Shown here: in pieces, positions 24,989 to 34,579 of the stretch | Layout: each line of letters opens with the position of its first letter | How positions within the stretch are numbered: the first letter of the stretch is position 1 | Assembly (NCBI GenBank): GCA_019359505.1 | Contig: JAHHHD010000001.1 | Coordinates: 372,001-436,000 of the forward strand | DNA: 64,000 nucleotides | Source: Drouetiella hepatica Uher 2000/2452 | Lineage (GTDB): Bacteria > Cyanobacteriota > Cyanobacteriia > Elainellales > Elainellaceae | Direction: 5' to 3' | Position numbers and translations under genes: made by a program | The notes under the pieces: generated by a model | Databases searched by the model: none | The model's input: the letters and a program-made list of their open reading frames with translations, nothing else | What the model was told of the DNA's origin: nothing

Positions 24989-26716
24989 GTGGTAAAAAAC
25001 AAATGGTCTAATCCTGTCTGGGTCGTCATCTTGCCGATTGCCTATGTCATTATCTACCTGCTAGTGGGCAGCAAAAGAGGCCCCTACTACTGGACGCCTA
25101 ACCAAGACCCTGACTATGCCTATCTGTTAAACTCGCTAGTTCTGGCACTCTTCAAGGTTCCTACGCATACCGATCATCCGGGTACGCCGCTTCAGGCTTT
25201 AGGGGCGATCGTCCTTTGGGTCAGCTACCTGGTTCAGCTACCGTTTAATCCTGCGCTTAAAAAGAATCTTGCAGACGAGGTTCTGACTAATCCTGAGCTT
25301 TATTTGCATCTGTTCAACGATGCGCTGTTGTTTCTGACAGCCTGTTCGCTAGTCGCCGTCGGATGGGTAACGCTGCAGCTCACCAGAAATCTACTCCTCA
25401 CTCTAATTTTGCAGATTACGCCGCTGCTGATGTTCAGAACTTTCCTGGGGGAAGAGCCGAGCCGCGTTGCGCCTGATGTTTTGGTGGTTTGCATTAGCCA
25501 ACTCATGGTGCTGGTGCTAGTGCGCTATCTGTACGCAGAGCATGGGAATTCAGAAAATGGGGAGCGATCGCGGCATTTCATCATCAGTTTGGGAGCCGTA
25601 TTGGGATTAGGAATGGCAACCAAAGTGACCCTTTTGCCGATGGCTCTGTTTCTGCTGCTGCCTCAAGGCTGGCGTAGAAAAGCTCTGGCGCTGGGGGTAG
25701 CGATCGTTGCTTTTGTCCTTGCCACGCTGCCCATTATCACGCGATATGGCAGAACCTTGAGATGGATGACGGATCTGGCTACCCATACAGGCCCTTATGG
25801 CGGTGGTGAGGTGGGTCTTGTGGATACCTCTAGCCTGGGCGACAAGGCTCAGCAGCTCTTCACGCACAATCTAGTGTTTTTCACGATCTTGTTAATTGCA
25901 ACAGCCGCTTCGATTGGCTTTGCGCTTGTCTGGCTGCTGCAGGGGGAGCGTTTGCGAGGCGATTGTTTGCAGGATGATTCTTTGCAGGACGATTCCTTGC
26001 AGAACTTCAGCAGGTCTTCTAGCTTCAGACCTGATTTTAGAAAGGTCTACTTTTTGCTGGCACTCACGACTTTGGTGACTTGGGGGCAGGTGCTGCTGAC
26101 TCTCAAACAGCAGCCGCAAAGCCGCTACCTCAATCCAGCCGCAGGATTGATGGGTTTCCTGGTTTTTGTGCTGATTCATGCTTGTTGGATTGTGCTGCCT
26201 ATGGCGATCGGCAGAAGCATGAATATTGCTAAGCTGAAGCAGGCGATTCCGGCGATCGTCCTAGCGCTCTGCGTAGCGGTCTGCATTCAGCAAATTGACT
26301 ATTCTGCCAATAAGATTGCGTCAGGTGCCAATAGACGGCTGAGGGAGCTGACTAAGATTGAAACTTTTCTTCAGCAAGATGAATATAAATCCTGTACGAG
26401 AGTCGTTTCGAGACGAGCTTCTACGCCAGAATCTGCTCTCAAGTTTGGAGATTTCTGGGCAGGTAGGAAGCTAAAAAGTCAGCTGATTAATCTTTTCCCT
26501 GATCCCGTATTTTATATTGATGAAGCCAAGGGCTATGAGACCTACACTCAGCCTGTTAGCTTCGCTGAGTTACAGGAAAAAGGCAAAGGCTGCGTCTTGC
26601 TACAAATTAATTCTATGCCGCTTCACGATTGGAAAGCCAAGTATCGACCCAAGCAGGGAGTGGACAAGATTTTTGAGGGCAGGCTAGAAGCGCTTTATCG
26701 CATCAGAACGAATTAA
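24989..26716 (+). CDS. Polytopic membrane protein, probable GT-C fold
   Basis: 575 residues with about eleven hydrophobic segments and a soluble C-terminal domain of about 140 residues. The first extracytoplasmic loop carries acidic residues next to a helix (NQDPDYAYLLNSL) and HTDHPGTPLQALG. This layout resembles GT-C glycosyltransferases, though no classical family signature is seen, so function is tentative. The start is GTG 24989 with GGAGAGATAGG just upstream; the overlapping ATG is in a closed frame. A 15-bp repeat (25951-26010) encodes the cytoplasmic-looking LQDDSLQDDSLQ loop. Confidence 0.75.
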   Translation: MVKNKWSNPVWVVILPIAYVIIYLLVGSKRGPYYWTPNQDPDYAYLLNSLVLALFKVPTHTDHPGTPLQALGAIVLWVSYLVQLPFNPALKKNLADEVLTNPELYLHLFNDALLFLTACSLVAVGWVTLQLTRNLLLTLILQITPLLMFRTFLGEEPSRVAPDVLVVCISQLMVLVLVRYLYAEHGNSENGERSRHFIISLGAVLGLGMATKVTLLPMALFLLLPQGWRRKALALGVAIVAFVLATLPIITRYGRTLRWMTDLATHTGPYGGGEVGLVDTSSLGDKAQQLFTHNLVFFTILLIATAASIGFALVWLLQGERLRGDCLQDDSLQDDSLQNFSRSSSFRPDFRKVYFLLALTTLVTWGQVLLTLKQQPQSRYLNPAAGLMGFLVFVLIHACWIVLPMAIGRSMNIAKLKQAIPAIVLALCVAVCIQQIDYSANKIASGANRRLRELTKIETFLQQDEYKSCTRVVSRRASTPESALKFGDFWAGRKLKSQLINLFPDPVFYIDEAKGYETYTQPVSFAELQEKGKGCVLLQINSMPLHDWKAKYRPKQGVDKIFEGRLEALYRIRTN

Positions 26717-26804
26717 GCTAGTGAAGCCGTACAGGAAATTTTTGAAAAGCACAAATTTGCGATCGCTCTCCAATTTCTCAACAAAGAGCTTCAGGATTCA
26801 AGGT

Positions 26805-26899
26805 TATGGCAACCGCCAAGGCGGTTAGGATGGGCACATTTAGGGTGGGGCGCGCAGCGCCCCACCCTAAATGTCCTAAGCAAACTGGCAACAGCCATA
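26805..26899 (-). repeat. Type A hairpin element, copy A4
   Basis: Reverse orientation: begins TATGGCAACCGCCAAGG and ends GGCAACAGCCATA. The stem is GGCACATTTAGGGTGGGGCG with a complementary arm. It lies 18 bp before the MFS gene start. Confidence 0.93.
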
Positions 26900-26917
26900 A
26901 GGCTACGATCTGGAGGA

Positions 26918-28363
26918 ATGTTGGCTGATTTTGAGGATATTTCGGCTCCGGCAGCTTTAGCTCCGGCAGCTTTGGCTCCGGCAGCTTTAACCGCCACAAA
27001 CACTTTTCCGCAGATCGAAGCCAGTGAAGCGATCGCTCCCCATCCCTCTGCTTTAAAGTTAATCTCTGTCGCAAAGTTAACTAAAGATGCCGTTCGCACC
27101 AGCCTACAGGCTTCGACCCTAGACAACGTTTTCGCAACGCTGTTTTCCAACATCACCACTGGGGTCTTACTCACAAATTTTTTGCTGGAACTGGGAGCCA
27201 ATACCTTAGAGATTGGCATACTCACCGCCATTCCGATGTTGGCGAATTTGGTACAGCCGATCGGCGCTCATCTTTCCCAAAAGACGAACAGCCTCTATAC
27301 CTATAACTTTTGGCTGAATGGAACGGCTCGACTCCTATGGTGGGTATTGGCGATCGGCATTGCCTACTCAGTTTGGTATGGTCTAGATGCTCAGATTTTA
27401 ATTGAGCTAACGCTAATAACGGCTCTAGTTAGCGCCTTACTTGCAGCCTTGAGCAGCGCCTCCTGGCTAAGTTGGATGGTGATTTTGGTACCTCGACGGT
27501 TGCGAGGACGCTACTTTAGCATCCGCAACAGCGCTGCCAATCTTACGAATCTAATTGCGATTCCAGCAGCAGGGTGGCTGGTGGCTCAATGGCGGGGCGG
27601 CTCGATCGAGGGCTTTGGCATGGCGCTGGTCTTGGCAACGATCGCGGGATTGCTTAGCTTAATCTGTCAGGGGTTCATGACAGATGTTAATCCACAGGCA
27701 AACGGCTCTCAGCTAGGGCGATCGCCCTCGTCAATATCTGCCGTGCCTTCGTTCGATCGCGCTCTGCAACCCAATCGGCTCATCTTTCTGATTTACATTA
27801 GCCTTTGGCTATTTGCCGTCAATATCGGCACCCCGTTTTATAACCTGTATATGCTGGATGTCTTACATATTGACATTGCCAAAGTCTCTGTCTACAACAG
27901 CTTCACAGCCGGAGCGAACCTAGTGCTGCTGGTGGGGTGGGGCAAGCTGGCCGATCGCATTGGCAACCGCCCTATCTTATTGGGAAGCGGAGTTGTGGTT
28001 GCCATAATTCCGCTCTGTTGGCTAGGTACAGATACCAGTTCGCTCTCCATTTGGCTGTGGCTACCTTGTTTGCACCTGCTCATTGGTGGCACTTGGGCAG
28101 CGATCGATCTTTGTCTCAACAACTTACAAATTAGCGTGGCACCGATTCACCATCCTGCCCGCTATTTTGGCATAGTGGCGGCTATTTCTGGCGTAGCCAG
28201 CGCTCTGGGAACTTTGACAGGCGGTTTTCTTGCCCAGTCCTGGCATCCCAACGGGCTGAGCGGATTGTTGGGCGTATTTGTTCTATCGAGTTTGTTACGG
28301 CTGCTTGCCATGCTGCCTTTGCTGTGGGTGCAAGAATCCGATCGATCGCCAGCCTCCGCCTAA
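26918..28363 (+). CDS. MFS transporter
   Basis: 481 residues with about eleven to twelve membrane helices and an MFS-type loop (GWGKLADRIGNRPILLGSG) between helices of the C-terminal half. The first 30 residues contain a three-fold LAPAA-type repeat encoded by a 15-bp tandem repeat and are probably not part of the transporter fold. The start is uncertain: GGAGGA is immediately before ATG 26918, unusually close. Substrate is unknown. It follows element A4 and is separate from the preceding membrane protein. Confidence 0.85.
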   Translation: MLADFEDISAPAALAPAALAPAALTATNTFPQIEASEAIAPHPSALKLISVAKLTKDAVRTSLQASTLDNVFATLFSNITTGVLLTNFLLELGANTLEIGILTAIPMLANLVQPIGAHLSQKTNSLYTYNFWLNGTARLLWWVLAIGIAYSVWYGLDAQILIELTLITALVSALLAALSSASWLSWMVILVPRRLRGRYFSIRNSAANLTNLIAIPAAGWLVAQWRGGSIEGFGMALVLATIAGLLSLICQGFMTDVNPQANGSQLGRSPSSISAVPSFDRALQPNRLIFLIYISLWLFAVNIGTPFYNLYMLDVLHIDIAKVSVYNSFTAGANLVLLVGWGKLADRIGNRPILLGSGVVVAIIPLCWLGTDTSSLSIWLWLPCLHLLIGGTWAAIDLCLNNLQISVAPIHHPARYFGIVAAISGVASALGTLTGGFLAQSWHPNGLSGLLGVFVLSSLLRLLAMLPLLWVQESDRSPASA

Positions 28364-28499
28364 AAATTTCTGGCATGGCTTGTTCTGGGTGTAAAGTCAG
28401 CAGCGAAGTTTCTCTATCCTTGTGAGGGTTTTACCTAGAGCGTTGCAAGGTATGTTTTCAAAGGTTTCGACTTTATCAACCTTATGCTTTATCAACCCT

Positions 28500-28859
28500 A
28501 TGACAGACAACTTTAATAGAAGCGCAGAGCCAACTCCTGAAGAACTGGCAGCGATCGAATCAGACCTGGCTGTCAATCTTGACTCTGGCGATCGGGTCAG
28601 CTTGAGCGATAGCGATACCGACGAAAGCATTGAGTTACAGGATGTGCCTACAGACTTGGTGGGAGATCAGGCTATTGGTGGAACGGCTCCTACCCCCGAT
28701 CAAGACTTGGTCGATGAGATGGGAGCAGCTGTGGGCATAGAGATGGACGATCGCGCCTTCTTGAGAACCACCGAAATTTTAGAAAGTCGGGACGATCGGC
28801 GTTGGGAGCTAGAGCCAGACTCGGCTGAAGAGGAGCATAGAAACCGCCAAGGCGGTTAG
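28500..28859 (+). CDS. DUF6335 family protein with repeat-derived C-terminus
   Basis: 119 residues, strongly acidic, matching the cyanobacterial DUF6335 pattern near the end (VGIEMDDRAFLRTTEILESRDDRRW, split here as AFLRTTEILE and SRDDRRWELEPDS). ATG 28500 is preferred over an upstream GTG that adds an unrelated stretch. The last residues HRNRQGG and the TAG stop are encoded by the left end of type A element A5, so the natural C-terminus has been replaced or extended by the repeat. Function is unknown. Confidence 0.8.
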   Translation: MTDNFNRSAEPTPEELAAIESDLAVNLDSGDRVSLSDSDTDESIELQDVPTDLVGDQAIGGTAPTPDQDLVDEMGAAVGIEMDDRAFLRTTEILESRDDRRWELEPDSAEEEHRNRQGG

Positions 28860-28930
28860 GACAAGGACATTTTGGGTGGGGCGCGCAGCGCCCCACCCAA
28901 AATGTCCTCTGTAAACTGGCGACAGCCACA
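28836..28930 (-). repeat. Type A hairpin element, copy A5, overlapping a gene end
   Basis: CATAGAAACCGCCAAGGCGG opens and CTGGCGACAGCCACA closes a 95-bp copy. The stem is AGGACATTTTGGGTGGGGCG and complement. The preceding gene reads into it and stops at TAG 28857-28859. Confidence 0.93.
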
Positions 28931-28956
28931 TTAATAAAGGAAAGGGCTAAATCTTG

Positions 28957-29946
28957 CTACCGTTCCCTGAATTCAACTTCATTCTCCCGAATCGTGACAT
29001 CGTAGCCTCCAAAAAAATCATGTCCTAATAGCCCAATACCCAACTCTGGTCCGGCAACTGCCACCAAAACATTTTGAGCAGTGATTCCCCCGACGCTAAT
29101 GGAGCTGACATAGCCTAGAGGCACGGTAACGTTGCGTTCGCTAGCCGTATCTACGTTGGCTTGGGCTACAGGGATGACACGCAGTGCGTTTGCCATGGTG
29201 CGGGTAATCAGCGTACCGCTGGCTCCGGTGTCTACGATCATCTCGAAGGATTGACCGTCGTTGAATGTGACGCTGACCACAGGCGTACTGCCTGCTCGTC
29301 TGACGATTGGTGCTGAGAACACGCGGGGTTGACTGGCTTGCGATCGCGAGAGAGCGGCAGGAAGGCTTTCCGGTGAATTAACGGTTTGGCTAAGGCTAGA
29401 CGGAGCGATCGCTATTGACCTGAGCGGCAAAGCAGGGCGAGGCTGAGGCAGTGGCGCGCTAGGCTGAGGCAGTAGCACAACGCCTCCAGAGCTGGGCAAT
29501 TCGGTGGAGCGACGAGTTTGCTGCTGTGCGTAAGCCAGATTGCGGCGATATTCCGTCAACTTCTGCTGAGCTTGAGCTTGGCGACTGTTAGTTTTTGGCA
29601 CCGCGCCCATGAGCCGGATTGCTTGCTGCCAGCGATCGGCAACCAAGCGCCAGTCGTCCTGAGACTGAGCTGATTGGGTGATAGAGGCCGCAGCAGTGGC
29701 TCTGGCGATCGCCTTTTCATAGTTGCCATCTTTCTCGGCAGTGCTGCCTTTCCCAGAGTTAGGAGCAGCTTGAGACGCACTTGTTTTGACTATAGCTGTC
29801 ACCGTAGGCGTAGCCGCAGAGGGACTCACAGCGACCGCATCAGATTGCTGAAGTAGGTTCACCTGACCGTCTCCACAGGCGGTCAGGGCTGTCACCAGAC
29901 TTCCTACAAGGAGAACAAGCTGCTGATATCGGAATCGCTGGGTCAT
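28957..29946 (-). CDS. Retropepsin-like aspartic protease, lipoprotein-anchored
   Basis: 329 residues. A lipoprotein-type signal (LLVGSLVTALTAC) suggests membrane anchoring. A helical repeat-like middle (about 70-155) precedes a C-terminal single-lobe aspartic protease domain with active-site IVDTGASGTLI and the second signature GLLGHDFF. ATG 29946 is used because the longer frame would put the signal internally. It lies 41 bp after surE and probably belongs to the same transcript. Family members dimerise to form the active site; substrates are unknown. Confidence 0.87.
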   Translation of the reverse strand: MTQRFRYQQLVLLVGSLVTALTACGDGQVNLLQQSDAVAVSPSAATPTVTAIVKTSASQAAPNSGKGSTAEKDGNYEKAIARATAAASITQSAQSQDDWRLVADRWQQAIRLMGAVPKTNSRQAQAQQKLTEYRRNLAYAQQQTRRSTELPSSGGVVLLPQPSAPLPQPRPALPLRSIAIAPSSLSQTVNSPESLPAALSRSQASQPRVFSAPIVRRAGSTPVVSVTFNDGQSFEMIVDTGASGTLITRTMANALRVIPVAQANVDTASERNVTVPLGYVSSISVGGITAQNVLVAVAGPELGIGLLGHDFFGGYDVTIRENEVEFRER

Positions 29947-29987
29947 AGCCTGTGGAGTGACGAAGGATGATGTGATCCAGTTTGCCC

Positions 29988-30677
29988 TTAAAGTTCGATC
30001 GGGGTGACAGAAATCTGACCTGAGAAACAAACCTCTACATCTGAGCCAGGATCGCGTCTACGCTGGCTGTAGTCTCCAGCATAGTGGAAATGATCTGCCT
30101 CTAAACGATAGGCAACAGGCAAAGGCTGTGTACAGAGCGGACAGACAACGATCTCTGGCTCTGGGGAGTGAATGTCTAGGTGGGGCAAATTGACGTTCCA
30201 GTAAGTTCCTGGCTGGGGGGGAAGGGACATCAGCTTGTCCAAAACTTTTAGAGAAAGCTGAGCGGCTAAATCCCAGTCGATCGGTCGCCTACGCTGAATG
30301 TAGTGAGAAATGGCGATGCCTGGAATCCGGTGTAGTGCCGCCTCTCTGACGGCTGCCACGGTGCCTGAAATATAGACATCAGCGCCTAGATTGCCGCCCG
30401 GATTAATGCCTGATAGCACCCACTCTACCTCATCTGGAAAGAGATGGCTAACGGAGATCCGGGTACAGTCAGCTGGAGTGCCATCCACTGCAAATTCAGC
30501 CGGACTGCGGCATTCCAGCTGAAACGGGCGATGGGTTGTCACCTGATGACCACAGCCTGAATGGGGAAGTTGAGGCGCGACGATCGCTACGTTCATCAGC
30601 TTCTTGGCTGTCACCTGAAGGAGCGATCGCAGTCCGGGGGCATCAATACCATCATCGTTGGTCAAAATAATCGTCAT
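29988..30677 (-). CDS. surE: 5'/3'-nucleotidase SurE
   Basis: 229 residues. The metal-binding start ILTNDDGIDAPG contains the adjacent Asp pair at 8-9; further signature parts are VAPQLPHSGCG (usually Q-S-G) and SGINPGGNLGADVYISGTV. SurE removes phosphate from nucleoside monophosphates and helps stationary-phase survival. The start lies 2 bp after the preceding gene's stop, so the two are translationally linked. Confidence 0.96.
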   Translation of the reverse strand: MTIILTNDDGIDAPGLRSLLQVTAKKLMNVAIVAPQLPHSGCGHQVTTHRPFQLECRSPAEFAVDGTPADCTRISVSHLFPDEVEWVLSGINPGGNLGADVYISGTVAAVREAALHRIPGIAISHYIQRRRPIDWDLAAQLSLKVLDKLMSLPPQPGTYWNVNLPHLDIHSPEPEIVVCPLCTQPLPVAYRLEADHFHYAGDYSQRRRDPGSDVEVCFSGQISVTPIEL

Positions 30678-30679
30678 GA

Positions 30680-31531
30680 CTAACGAAGAGTCCGCTGCAA
30701 TTCATCAGCCAGCCCTGCTTCCTGAAGGCAGACTGCATAAATCTGAGGAGAACTCATAGCTACGGCTTGCTGAATTTTCTCCAGTGACGTACCCGGAGCT
30801 TTGCAAAACTGGCTGACGACTTGGCTGTATTGTTCAGGTGCGCCTAACAAAGTCGTCAAGTTGTCTGTGCTTTGCACCGCAGGCAAGAGACGCTTCATCA
30901 CCTCATCGGCTAGAAGACTGGGAGAGGTCGGAGATTGGGTTGAGAGAATGCCTACCTTCCCTAATAGGTCAGTCAAAGCGTTGCGAAGCGGAGCCGCTGA
31001 TTGCGGACTAGAGAGCAATTGAGCTGCCATTTCGGGCTTAAGCCGTGGGTCAGACAAAAAGGCAACCCGCATTCCCAGGAGGGTACTCGCCGCCATGAGA
31101 TCCGAGAGGGTGCTGAGATATTGGGTGTACGCAATGTCAGATACTGACGAACCATCTCCACAAGTCACTAGACCACTCTGACTAGAAGCTAGGTCTACGC
31201 CTCCCTGTCCTTGCTGACAGGCGTTTAGCACTGCCCGAATTTCTGGAGAGAACATGGTTTGCAGCCGCTGCATGAAGGGCGCACTTGGGGATACCGATGC
31301 GTCAGAGGGCGACGGGCTAGTGGAGGACGGAGGAGATTGAGGCGGCTGGGCTTGAGCGATCGCCTCTCCCGCCAAAGCCGCTCCTGGCGCGGCCACACTC
31401 AAGGAGGTTACTAAACTGATGCCGATCGCGACTGCACTATTTCCTGCAAAACCAAGGCAGCCTCCTGCAAAACCAAGGCAGCCTCCTGCAAAGCTAGAGC
31501 GGCGGACTGAGGCAAAAAAACGGTCAATCAT
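30680..31531 (-). CDS. Secreted hypothetical protein upstream of surE
   Basis: 283 residues with a hydrophobic N-terminal signal (about 30-58) preceded by a repeated GGCLGFA motif encoded by a 21-bp tandem repeat. A Pro/Ser-rich linker (about 60-85) and a helical domain with four cysteines (NACQQG, LVTCGDG, SQFCKAP, YAVCLQEAG) follow. These likely form two disulfides outside the cytoplasm. No named family is recognised. Its stop is 2 bp from the surE start. Confidence 0.75.
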   Translation of the reverse strand: MIDRFFASVRRSSFAGGCLGFAGGCLGFAGNSAVAIGISLVTSLSVAAPGAALAGEAIAQAQPPQSPPSSTSPSPSDASVSPSAPFMQRLQTMFSPEIRAVLNACQQGQGGVDLASSQSGLVTCGDGSSVSDIAYTQYLSTLSDLMAASTLLGMRVAFLSDPRLKPEMAAQLLSSPQSAAPLRNALTDLLGKVGILSTQSPTSPSLLADEVMKRLLPAVQSTDNLTTLLGAPEQYSQVVSQFCKAPGTSLEKIQQAVAMSSPQIYAVCLQEAGLADELQRTLR

Positions 31532-31588
31532 ACCGATAAATAAAATCTGTAAAGTAATGAATTTCTTAACTTATCGCGGCTCTGGCGC

Positions 31589-32185
31589 TTAGCGCCCACA
31601 CAAAACCTGCCGCATCTTTTGCATATTAGCAGGTAAATCTAGCCGCATTGCCTGCTGAATGAACTGGCTAGGAATAGGCAAAGTTGGCGTTGCTTGAACC
31701 GTGTAGGTGAGTAGTGTCCCCGATCCAAAATCTTGTAGATGCAGGTTGGCAGCAAAATCATGGAAATTACCCTTTTCCATTTGAAATTGAATTTGTTGCC
31801 AGGTGGTTTGCACCGATTCTCGTACCTTGAGATAGATCTCGACCTGAGCTGTCAGCAGGAAAAATGCCTTACGTGCGACCTGACGGAGGCGCTTGCGACC
31901 TTCCAGGCGATCGATCACCTCACTTTGCACCAGATCAGGAAAGAACTGCACCCAGCGGGGATAGTCGGTAATCTGCTGCCAAACTTCCGATCGCGTCAGG
32001 GGAATATACATCTGAGCCGTGACTGCGCCACCCCAAGAGGTGTGCGATCGCGTTTCCAGCAAAATTTCTCCTTGCAGCAGCTTGCTCTGTTCATTCAGCT
32101 TATCTTGCGTCACCAAGCCACAGCCAATCTCATAGCGTGAGGCATTCGCCGTATCCAACGAAGGGACAGATATTATTCCGGTCAT
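31589..32185 (-). CDS. SRPBCC family protein (polyketide cyclase/dehydrase-like)
   Basis: 198 residues. Typical START-like features are present: beta strands around AQMYIPLTRSEVWQQITDY followed by PRWVQFFPDLVQSEV, a central sheet, and a C-terminal amphipathic helix (IPSQFIQQAMRLDLPANM). ATG 32185 has AGGAG 7 nt upstream; the open frame further upstream lacks such a signal. Cyanobacterial relatives are usually annotated cyclase/dehydrase; the lipophilic ligand is unknown. Confidence 0.85.
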   Translation of the reverse strand: MTGIISVPSLDTANASRYEIGCGLVTQDKLNEQSKLLQGEILLETRSHTSWGGAVTAQMYIPLTRSEVWQQITDYPRWVQFFPDLVQSEVIDRLEGRKRLRQVARKAFFLLTAQVEIYLKVRESVQTTWQQIQFQMEKGNFHDFAANLHLQDFGSGTLLTYTVQATPTLPIPSQFIQQAMRLDLPANMQKMRQVLCGR

Positions 32186-32370
32186 CTCAGCAGCTCCTAA
32201 TCGCACAAACTCATACACCAACCAGAAAGCCAACCCATGCAGCTTGTTCCAGTTGTAGCGGCAAGTTACTAAAGATATAGTCTGCGATCGAGGGCAAAAA
32301 TGTAAAGTAATGAACAATTTTGCAGGCTGTCAACCGTGAAAGTCTCTAAAATCTAAAATTCAAAAGGGGC

Positions 32371-32955
32371 TTAATCCAGCGCTAGGGTCTTCATCTGCGG
32401 CAGTAGAGCCTGGAAAGCCAGTCCTCGATGACTAATCTCATGCTTTACGTCAGCGGGCATCTCTGCAAATGTCATCTGCTGCTCTGGGACGTAGAAAATC
32501 GGGTCGTAGCCAAATCCGCCTACGCCACGGGATTCGGTCAAAATTTCGCCCTGGCAAATGCCCTCGGTTTGGAGAGCAATCGTCCCATCTGGACGGGCGA
32601 TCGCCACGGCACAGATAAATTGCGCCTGTCGATTGGTTTCTCCTTCCAGCTCTTGCAGCACTCGCTCAATTCGCAATTCTTCAGTTGCCGCATAGCGCGC
32701 CGAATATAGACCGGGTGCGCCGCCTAGGGCATCGATCGCGAGACCAGAATCATCGGCGATCGCCCACTTGCCTAGCGCGATCGCCACCTGAGAAGCTTTC
32801 AGACAGGCATTTTCCATGAAGGTTTGCCCTATCTCTTCAATCTCCAGCTCTTGGGGCTTCAGGACAAGCTGCCAACCCAGAGCAGGATCAGTGAGGTAAG
32901 CCTGCATTTCTTTGAGCTTGCCGGGATTGCTGGTAGCGACAACGAGTAGAGGCAT
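32371..32955 (-). CDS. rdgB: Non-canonical purine NTP pyrophosphatase (RdgB/HAM1)
   Basis: 194 residues from MPLLVVATSNPGKLKEM. It hydrolyses ITP/XTP to monophosphates to keep deaminated purines out of nucleic acids. Signatures seen: SNPGKLKE (substrate loop), FMENACLKA, and the metal/catalytic DDSGLAIDALGGAPG followed by YSARYA. ATG 32955 fits the family start; an in-frame GTG at 32979 would add eight residues. Confidence 0.96.
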   Translation of the reverse strand: MPLLVVATSNPGKLKEMQAYLTDPALGWQLVLKPQELEIEEIGQTFMENACLKASQVAIALGKWAIADDSGLAIDALGGAPGLYSARYAATEELRIERVLQELEGETNRQAQFICAVAIARPDGTIALQTEGICQGEILTESRGVGGFGYDPIFYVPEQQMTFAEMPADVKHEISHRGLAFQALLPQMKTLALD

Positions 32956-32988
32956 GAGGGGAAAATTGAAAGACTTCACAGAATTTTA

Positions 32989-33023
32989 ACGGGTTGTGCG
33001 CCGCGCTGAAGCGCACAACCCGT
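32989..33023. other. Hairpin upstream of rdgB
   Basis: ACGGGTTGTGCG and CGCACAACCCGT enclose CCGCGCTGAAG. It may end the phosphoglucomutase transcript, but no T-run is present. Confidence 0.6.
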
Positions 33024-33037
33024 GGGAGTCCTTAAGG

Positions 33038-33090
33038 GGTAAGGATTTTTTGTTGCGTGGGCAAAGCCCACGCAACAAAAAATCCTTACC
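33038..33090. repeat. Type D hairpin, copy D3
   Basis: GGTAAGGATTTTTTGTTGCG...TTACC: a perfect 24-bp stem closing on GGGCAAAGCCC-type tip. It lies 31 bp after the stop of the minus-strand phosphoglucomutase. Confidence 0.85.
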
Positions 33091-33121
33091 CAAATACCAC
33101 TACCCAACCCGTGTTTCTGGA

Positions 33122-34579
33122 CTAAATAGAATTTGCCCAATCCTTTGCCCATGCGAGATTACGCCGCACGGTTTCTGGAGTTAGCGCTTCGGAATAGAGC
33201 CGTAGAACAGGTTCGGTGCCGCTAAATCGAATGAGCAGCCAGCTGTCGTCAGCCAGCTGAAACTTGTAGCCATCGATCGTCAGGCACTCCACCACAGACT
33301 GTCCGGCAATTTCGCTAAGGGGATTGCTTTGCAAGGCATCGATCAGGCGCGATCGCACATCCATGCCCGACAGCGGTAGGTCAATCCGATCGTATGCTGA
33401 GGCATAGCCTGTCTTCTGTTGCAGGTCGGCATAGAGATCGCTGAGGTCTTTACCAAACTGGACGATCGCCTCCAGGACATAGAGCGCCGACAGCAGGGCA
33501 TCCCGTTCGGGGATGTGATTGCCGTAGCCAATGCCGCCCGACTCTTCGCCGCCCAGCAAGACCTGAGATTCCAACATGCGATCAGCGATGAACTTATAGC
33601 CAATCGGCGTTTGATAAAGCGGCAGACCGTACAGTGCAGCAACCTTGGGAATCAGATTAGAACCGCTGATGGTTTTGATTACCTCACCGCTAAAGCCGCG
33701 ATGGGTTGCCAGATGCTCAATCAAAATGGGGATCAGCACCTGTGAACTGAGGAAGTTGCCTTGTCCATCGACAGCCGCCACGCGATCGCTATCGCCATCA
33801 AACACCAGACCGACTGCTAAACCCGCGCCGCCCTGATGCCGAAATTCCTTGATGGTTTGAAACAGCAGCGGCAAATAGCGAGGCAGAGGCTCCGGCGCAC
33901 CGCCACCAAACAGCGGATCGCGGTCACTATTCAACTCTCGAATGGAGGCGCCCAAAAGCTGCTCTAGTCCACCTGCCGCCGCGCCATGCATTACGTCTGC
34001 AAATACGGTCAGCTTACCTGAAGCGATCGCCTCCTGAATCAGCGGAATGTTCACCTTGCCTCGCAGCGCCTCACAGTAGCTCTGCCAGGGATTGAAAGTT
34101 TCTAAGGTGCCAGGTGTTGCTGCTGGAAGCTGAAATCCTTCCTGAATCATGCCCTCAATTTTTTTCGTCACCTCTGGCGGCACCGAACCCCCAAATCCTC
34201 CTTTCACCTTTAATCCTGAATAGATGCCGGGGTTATGGCTGGCGGTAATGACGATTGCGCCCAAAGCTCCATGCTGATTCGCCGCCCAGCTAAAGGCGGG
34301 TGTAGGTGCATAGGTATCTGACAGCAATACGTTAAACCCGGCAGCCTGTACTGCCTCAGCCGCAGCCTGGGCAAATTCTTCCGCCAAAAAACGGCGATCG
34401 TAGCCCACAACAATCGTTCGGCTGCCTCCATAGGCTTGCTCTAGGGCGATCGCTGCCAAAGGCGCGACCTGGATGACGCGCTCAAAGGTGAAGTCGGCGG
34501 CAATTACGCCCCGCCAACCGTCTGTGCCGAAGGTGATGGGCTTTGCGGTCAAGGACGCAGGAGAAATAGAGACTGCCAT
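33122..34579 (-). CDS. Phosphoglucomutase/phosphomannomutase family protein
   Basis: 485 residues of the alpha-D-phosphohexomutase family. The phosphoserine loop is TASHNP (Ser114); the Mg site is DGDSDR; the sugar-binding loop is GGEESGGIG; the phosphate-binding loop is RFSGTEP. The N-terminus has ITFGTDGWRG. It interconverts hexose 1- and 6-phosphates for glycogen or nucleotide-sugar synthesis. Whether glucose or mannose is preferred cannot be read from sequence. Confidence 0.95.
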   Translation of the reverse strand: MAVSISPASLTAKPITFGTDGWRGVIAADFTFERVIQVAPLAAIALEQAYGGSRTIVVGYDRRFLAEEFAQAAAEAVQAAGFNVLLSDTYAPTPAFSWAANQHGALGAIVITASHNPGIYSGLKVKGGFGGSVPPEVTKKIEGMIQEGFQLPAATPGTLETFNPWQSYCEALRGKVNIPLIQEAIASGKLTVFADVMHGAAAGGLEQLLGASIRELNSDRDPLFGGGAPEPLPRYLPLLFQTIKEFRHQGGAGLAVGLVFDGDSDRVAAVDGQGNFLSSQVLIPILIEHLATHRGFSGEVIKTISGSNLIPKVAALYGLPLYQTPIGYKFIADRMLESQVLLGGEESGGIGYGNHIPERDALLSALYVLEAIVQFGKDLSDLYADLQQKTGYASAYDRIDLPLSGMDVRSRLIDALQSNPLSEIAGQSVVECLTIDGYKFQLADDSWLLIRFSGTEPVLRLYSEALTPETVRRNLAWAKDWANSI

